From the NCBI GenBank assembly GCA_934395135.1, contig CAKRRK010000025.1:1-17481 (forward strand): 17,481 nt of DNA, given 5' to 3'. The stretch is from an uncultured Eubacteriales bacterium. GTDB taxonomy: Bacteria; Bacillota; Clostridia; Oscillospirales; Butyricicoccaceae. Of the stretch, positions 13,965 to 17,481 are shown one piece after another; the first letter of the stretch is position 1, and each line of letters opens with the position of its first letter. Both the position numbers and the translations under genes were made by a program. The notes below the pieces were generated by a model. That model was not told the DNA's origin, made no database searches, and saw only the letters and a program-made list of their open reading frames with translations.

Positions 13965-15439
13965 CCATCTTTCAGTATAATGCCCTTCTTCTTTAAGGCG
14001 CGGATTATAAAAACATAAACCAATGCTGCAGCAGCTATGCTGAAAATAAGCCCGGTGGTCTGGCGGCCTGCCGCAGAAAAAATAAGACTATAGAAAAAGC
14101 GAACCCACAAATATATGGCAGCGCCGCACAATACAGAGGGCAGCACAATCTTCGAAAAACGGATCGATATCTGTGTTTTTACAGAATACATATTCATCAG
14201 CAAATTGAGGAATGTACCTCCCAGCACCGCATAAATGTAACCATATATCCCCATCTTCGGCACAAAAACAAAGGTCACGGCAAGTTGCAGGACAGAGGAA
14301 ACAATACTATTTACCATAATGCTTTTTTGCCGTTCTACACCGTTTAAAATACCGGTAATGATCATATCATAATACATCATAATGACAGCAGCAGCAAGCA
14401 AAACAAATATTTTCTCCGGTATATTCTGCGAAAAAAACACGCGGGCAATCGGTTGCCCCAAAGGCAACAAAACGCATGTCGCCGGAATGCCAATCAATCC
14501 GGAAACTTCAAAGACCTTTTCCGCTGTATGGCAAAGCCGGGTTCTGCTTTCCCGATTGATTTTCGGCACAAGATTGGAGGAAACGGAGGAAATCACTGCA
14601 GTCGGCAAGGTTAATACCGGCAATACAATACCGCTAATCACCCCAATTTGCCCCATTGCCCGATCGGAAGTCAACCCAAATACCTGGAGCCGAGACGGCA
14701 AAATCACCGTATTGGCGGATTCCACGGAGTTATTGATCAGCGCCGTTGCGGAAACCGGCAGGGCGATTTTTAAAATGCGCTTATAGGATACTGTACCGTA
14801 TCCTTCTGCTGCTTCAAAGGTCTTATGATACGCAAACAGTAAAAAGGCCACACTTACCAGTTCGCTGATTACCATTGCCGCCATAATAAGGAACGCAGTT
14901 TTTCCATATCCACCGTCGGCAAACAATTTCATTAAAATATAGACTGCAAGAATTCTGACAATTTGTTCAGAAACCTCAGAAATCGCAGTAAAGTATACTT
15001 TCCCCACAGCGACGAATACACTCTTCAGCATGTTCTCAAATCCCGTCAAAAACAGACAGAGGAGCATAATGCGAATCGCCGGGATTGCAGTGATATCGCC
15101 AGAGATAAACCGCGACAAATGGTCGCAATTGCACAGCACAAACACAGACGCGCCAGCATAAAACAAAAGAAACAGCGCAATGCACCGCCGCAGCAAGTTG
15201 GCAGTGCTGCCGCATTTGGAAAATTCTCCGGCGCCAATTGTCGCAATTGCCATAGAAAACCCAGAAATGCAAAAGGTATTCGCCACAATATAGATAGAAA
15301 ACAGCAGGCGGTATACCCCCAACCCTTCTGCTCCGGTAAATCCATTGATTACTATCCGGTATAAAAATCCCAGAAGAAGCAGCCCAAAATTGGAAACCGA
15401 TAAGATCAGAGAATTTTTCGCAAATTCGTTCAGTTTCAA
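13961..15439 (-). CDS. MOP-superfamily lipid flippase, SpoVB/MurJ/Wzx-like polysaccharide biosynthesis protein
   Basis: A 492-residue polytopic membrane protein with many hydrophobic segments (probably 12-14) over its whole length. It opens with the typical Wzx/SpoVB N-terminus: LNEFAKNSLILSVSNFGLLLLGFLYRIVINGFTG, then GLGVYRLLFSIY. Members of this family flip lipid-linked sugars or peptidoglycan precursors across the membrane; SpoVB acts in spore cortex formation. The sequence alone does not tell whether this one serves spores, general wall synthesis or a surface polysaccharide, and no sugar-transferase gene is adjacent. The start is a TTG at 15439 with AAAGGA 8 bases upstream; an ATG between them (15450) is out of frame and meets a stop within three codons. 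It follows tgt by 167 bp and is ended by the hairpin at 13906. Confidence 0.85.
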   Translation of the reverse strand: MKLNEFAKNSLILSVSNFGLLLLGFLYRIVINGFTGAEGLGVYRLLFSIYIVANTFCISGFSMAIATIGAGEFSKCGSTANLLRRCIALFLLFYAGASVFVLCNCDHLSRFISGDITAIPAIRIMLLCLFLTGFENMLKSVFVAVGKVYFTAISEVSEQIVRILAVYILMKLFADGGYGKTAFLIMAAMVISELVSVAFLLFAYHKTFEAAEGYGTVSYKRILKIALPVSATALINNSVESANTVILPSRLQVFGLTSDRAMGQIGVISGIVLPVLTLPTAVISSVSSNLVPKINRESRTRLCHTAEKVFEVSGLIGIPATCVLLPLGQPIARVFFSQNIPEKIFVLLAAAVIMMYYDMIITGILNGVERQKSIMVNSIVSSVLQLAVTFVFVPKMGIYGYIYAVLGGTFLNLLMNMYSVKTQISIRFSKIVLPSVLCGAAIYLWVRFFYSLIFSAAGRQTTGLIFSIAAAALVYVFIIRALKKKGIILKDG

Positions 15440-15544
15440 ACTATCATTCCTTTATTTATTCCTCATTACAGAATATTTTGAAACTTCTATTTTATGCCCG
15501 TAACAGATTAGATAATTCTGTCCTCCGACAGCCCTGCTCTCCTG

Positions 15545-15582
15545 CTGTTTTCCTCAAAAAGAAAACGGCACAGTGCCTTTCT
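15545..15582 (-). terminator. Possible weak terminator after tgt
   Basis: On the minus strand a short hairpin, GGCA-CTG-TGCC, is followed by GTTTTCTTTTT. The stem is only 4 bp plus A/T pairs with a bulge, so this is a weak candidate located roughly 25-60 bp beyond the tgt stop codon. Confidence 0.35.
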
Positions 15583-15606
15583 CACCATACCGTTTCAACG
15601 TCTCCG

Positions 15607-16737
15607 CTATATTCGTTTTTCAAGTATTGGGACCCACTCCCTGCGAAATGTATCAAATTTGTCGTTGTCGAGAGCGTCCCGTATCTGCTGCATTAAATGA
15701 TTGTAAAAATACAGGTTGTGCATTACTGCCGCACGCTGCGCCATCATCTCCCCGGATTTAAATAAGTGCCGGATATATGCTTTGGAAAAATGACGGCATG
15801 TCGGGCAATTACACCCCGGATCGATCGGGCTGTCATCCGTCTGATATTTTGCGTTCATAATATTTAAAATGCCTTGCGAGGTAAAAATATGTCCATGCCG
15901 CGCATTTCTCGACGGCATAACGCAGTCAAAAAAATCTACTCCGCGGTATACCGCCTCTATTATATTGACGGGCGTCCCCACCCCCATCAAATATCTCGGC
16001 TTGTTTATTGGCGCAGCCGGCGTAACCTTTTCAATGATATGATACATCACATCGGTGGTCTCCCCAACAGCAAGACCCCCAATGGCATAGCCATCCAGTT
16101 CCATCTCTGCAATCCGTTTCATATGCTCCACACGCAAATCGTCGTAGATTCCTCCCTGATTGATGCCGAACAGCATCTGCCTCGGGTTAACTGTCCCTTC
16201 CAGGCCGTTCAGCCGGGAAAGCTCCTGTTTGCACCTTGCAAGCCATCTTGTTGTGCGTTCGCATGAAGCCTTTACATAATCATACGGCGATGGATTTTCC
16301 ACGCACTCATCAAACGCCATCGCAATATCCGATCCCAGGTTCGACTGAATCCGCATGCTCTCCTCCGGCCCCATAAAGATTTTCCTGCCATCGACATGAG
16401 AAGAAAAATACACGCCTTCCTCTTTAATTTTTCGCAGAGAGGACAACGAAAATACCTGGAATCCGCCGCTGTCTGTTAAAATCGGTCCACTCCAGTTCAT
16501 AAATCTGTGCAATCCGCCCATTTGCTTTACAACCATTTCCCCTGGGCGCACATGCAAATGATAGGTGTTGGATAACTCGATCTGACAGCCAAGTTCCTTT
16601 AAATCCAATGCGGAAACCGCACCCTTTATAACACCCTGCGTACCTACATTCATAAACACCGGCGTCTGTACTACCCCATGCGGCGTTGCAAAGGTGCCCC
16701 GCCTTGCCGCACCCTGGGTTTTTAATACTTGAAACAT
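15607..16737 (-). CDS. tgt: Queuine tRNA-ribosyltransferase (tRNA-guanine transglycosylase)
   Basis: A 376-residue cytosolic enzyme that replaces guanine-34 of GUN-anticodon tRNAs by the queuosine precursor preQ1. The TIM-barrel motifs are intact: DSGGFQVFSL with the general acid/base Asp89, GGLAVGE at 220-226, and FFDCVMPSRNARHG with the expected nucleophile Asp271. The zinc site is complete: Cys309, Cys311 and Cys314 in GCNCPTCRH, and His340. Length is standard. The ATG at 16737 has an AAGGAG site. The gene begins 2 bp after the queA stop codon, so the two are certainly one operon; QueA works on the next step, after Tgt has inserted preQ1. A short weak hairpin follows the stop. Confidence 0.98.
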   Translation of the reverse strand: MFQVLKTQGAARRGTFATPHGVVQTPVFMNVGTQGVIKGAVSALDLKELGCQIELSNTYHLHVRPGEMVVKQMGGLHRFMNWSGPILTDSGGFQVFSLSSLRKIKEEGVYFSSHVDGRKIFMGPEESMRIQSNLGSDIAMAFDECVENPSPYDYVKASCERTTRWLARCKQELSRLNGLEGTVNPRQMLFGINQGGIYDDLRVEHMKRIAEMELDGYAIGGLAVGETTDVMYHIIEKVTPAAPINKPRYLMGVGTPVNIIEAVYRGVDFFDCVMPSRNARHGHIFTSQGILNIMNAKYQTDDSPIDPGCNCPTCRHFSKAYIRHLFKSGEMMAQRAAVMHNLYFYNHLMQQIRDALDNDKFDTFRREWVPILEKRI

Positions 16738-16739
16738 AA

Positions 16740-17481
16740 TTACTCCTTATAAATTAACATGCTGTCGCCGAAACTAAAAAATCTGTAGTGTTCTTTTACT
16801 GCTTCATGGTATGCATCCAGCACATGCTCTCTGCCTGCAAAGGCAGAAATCAGCATCATCAAGGTGCTTTCCGGCAAATGAAAATTGGTAATCATGCAGT
16901 CCACCGCTTTAAACAGATACCCAGGATAGATAAAAATATCCGTCCAACCGCTTTGCTCGGCAACATACCCATCCGCATCTGCTATGGTTTCCAGCGTTCT
17001 TGTCGCGGTTGTGCCTACTGCAAAAATCCGGCCGCCCTGTTTTTTGGTCCGGTTAATAATCTCTGCATTGTCTGCATCCAGCGTATAATATTCCGCATGC
17101 ATTATATGGTCTGTAATTTTTTCGCATTTTACCGGGCGAAACGTCCCAAGCCCCACATGCAGCGTAAGGTAAGCCAGATTTACCCCCTTTTTTTCAATAG
17201 CAGAAAGAAGCTCGTTGGTAAAATGCAGGCCTGCTGTAGGCGCCGCCGCAGAACCCGGTGTTTTAGAATAAACCGTTTGATACCGTTCTGGATCGTTCAG
17301 TTTTTCCTTGATATACGGCGGCAACGGCATGGAACCAAGCCGCTCCAGCAATTCCAAAAAAACGCCTTCATATTGGAACTGAATCAGCCGATTCCCGCCA
17401 TTTCCCCTTACTTCGACCACTTCTCCAAGCAGCGCGCCGTCACCAAACGAAAGTTTGGCGCCGACCCTGGTTTTTTTCCCA
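16740..17481 (-). CDS. queA: S-adenosylmethionine:tRNA ribosyltransferase-isomerase, 5' end cut by window edge
   Basis: At least the C-terminal 247 residues of QueA. QueA transfers and isomerises the ribosyl group of S-adenosylmethionine onto preQ1-modified tRNA to give epoxyqueuosine. Family motifs visible are SAAAPTAGLHF, LHVGLGTFRPV, the segment FAVGTTATRTLE, and NFHLPESTLMMLISAFAG near the C-terminus. The frame stays open through the edge: GKKTRVGAKLSFGDGALLGE precedes the internal valine codon (GTG, 17420). That GTG is therefore not the start, and the gene continues beyond 17481. Full-length QueA is about 340 residues, so roughly 95 are missing. It is directly followed by tgt (2-bp gap). 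Its SAM supply links it to metK in the same window. Confidence 0.97.
   Translation of the reverse strand, partial: GKKTRVGAKLSFGDGALLGEVVEVRGNGGNRLIQFQYEGVFLELLERLGSMPLPPYIKEKLNDPERYQTVYSKTPGSAAAPTAGLHFTNELLSAIEKKGVNLAYLTLHVGLGTFRPVKCEKITDHIMHAEYYTLDADNAEIINRTKKQGGRIFAVGTTATRTLETIADADGYVAEQSGWTDIFIYPGYLFKAVDCMITNFHLPESTLMMLISAFAGREHVLDAYHEAVKEHYRFFSFGDSMLIYKE

Noticed and set aside
15519..15599. A 26-codon minus-strand reading frame (MVRKALCRFLFEENSRR...) between tgt and the flippase gene
   Set aside because: Its only ribosome-binding-like GGAG is about 13 bases away, it overlaps the weak tgt terminator, and it resembles no small protein I recognise.
1..17481. CRISPR arrays, insertion sequences, phage genes or toxin-antitoxin pairs
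   Set aside because: I looked for direct repeats, terminal inverted repeats, transposase motifs and small paired genes on both strands and found none.

Overview
This 17.5 kb window looks like an ordinary chromosomal stretch from a low-to-mid GC member of the Bacillota, most likely an anaerobic clostridial lineage. The evidence is strong AGGAGG-type ribosome binding sites, sigma-A promoters (several with extended -10 elements), a SAM-I (S-box) riboswitch in front of metK, a perfect CIRCE operator in front of groES-groEL, and two tandem 2-hydroxyacyl-CoA dehydratase/activase-type Fe-S proteins typical of strict anaerobes. No mobile element, phage gene, CRISPR array or other clear sign of recent transfer was seen. 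A finer taxonomic call is not possible from the sequence alone.

Layout, left to right. Positions 1-74 hold most of a tRNA-Ser(UGA) on the minus strand, cut by the window edge, with its own promoter. Next (minus) is a lipoprotein with a ComEC-type metallo-beta-lactamase domain. On the plus strand, a single-gene Gfo/Idh/MocA oxidoreductase sits between a consensus promoter and a perfect-palindrome terminator. Positions 2415-6582 (minus) carry two overlapping genes: a 982-residue protein (two activase domains plus a dehydratase-like half) and a 413-residue second dehydratase-like half. Together they look like a complete activase/dehydratase-type machine of unknown substrate. On the plus strand follow SAM-I riboswitch-metK and a small CrtO-family membrane acyltransferase homologue.

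The right half is all minus strand. It contains an nfeD-SPFH membrane pair, groES-groEL under CIRCE/HrcA control, an RlmL-type THUMP methyltransferase, a SpoVB/MurJ-like flippase, and queA-tgt (queuosine tRNA modification, queA cut by the right edge). Convergent or adjacent units are separated by clear hairpin terminators at 2349, 8831, 10617 and 13906.

The functional groups are housekeeping: SAM synthesis with SAM-sensing control, chaperonin with heat-shock control, tRNA and rRNA modification (tgt/queA, RlmL), and envelope functions (flippase, NfeD/SPFH, CrtO-like, lipoprotein). The most interesting part is the activase/dehydratase-like pair. Its four modules carry regularly repeated cysteines: two pairs exactly 39 residues apart in the activase domains, and parallel three-cysteine sets in the two dehydratase-like halves. 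Several start codons were revised because the ribosome binding site falls inside the longest open frame (Gfo/Idh, nfeD, groES, rlmL).
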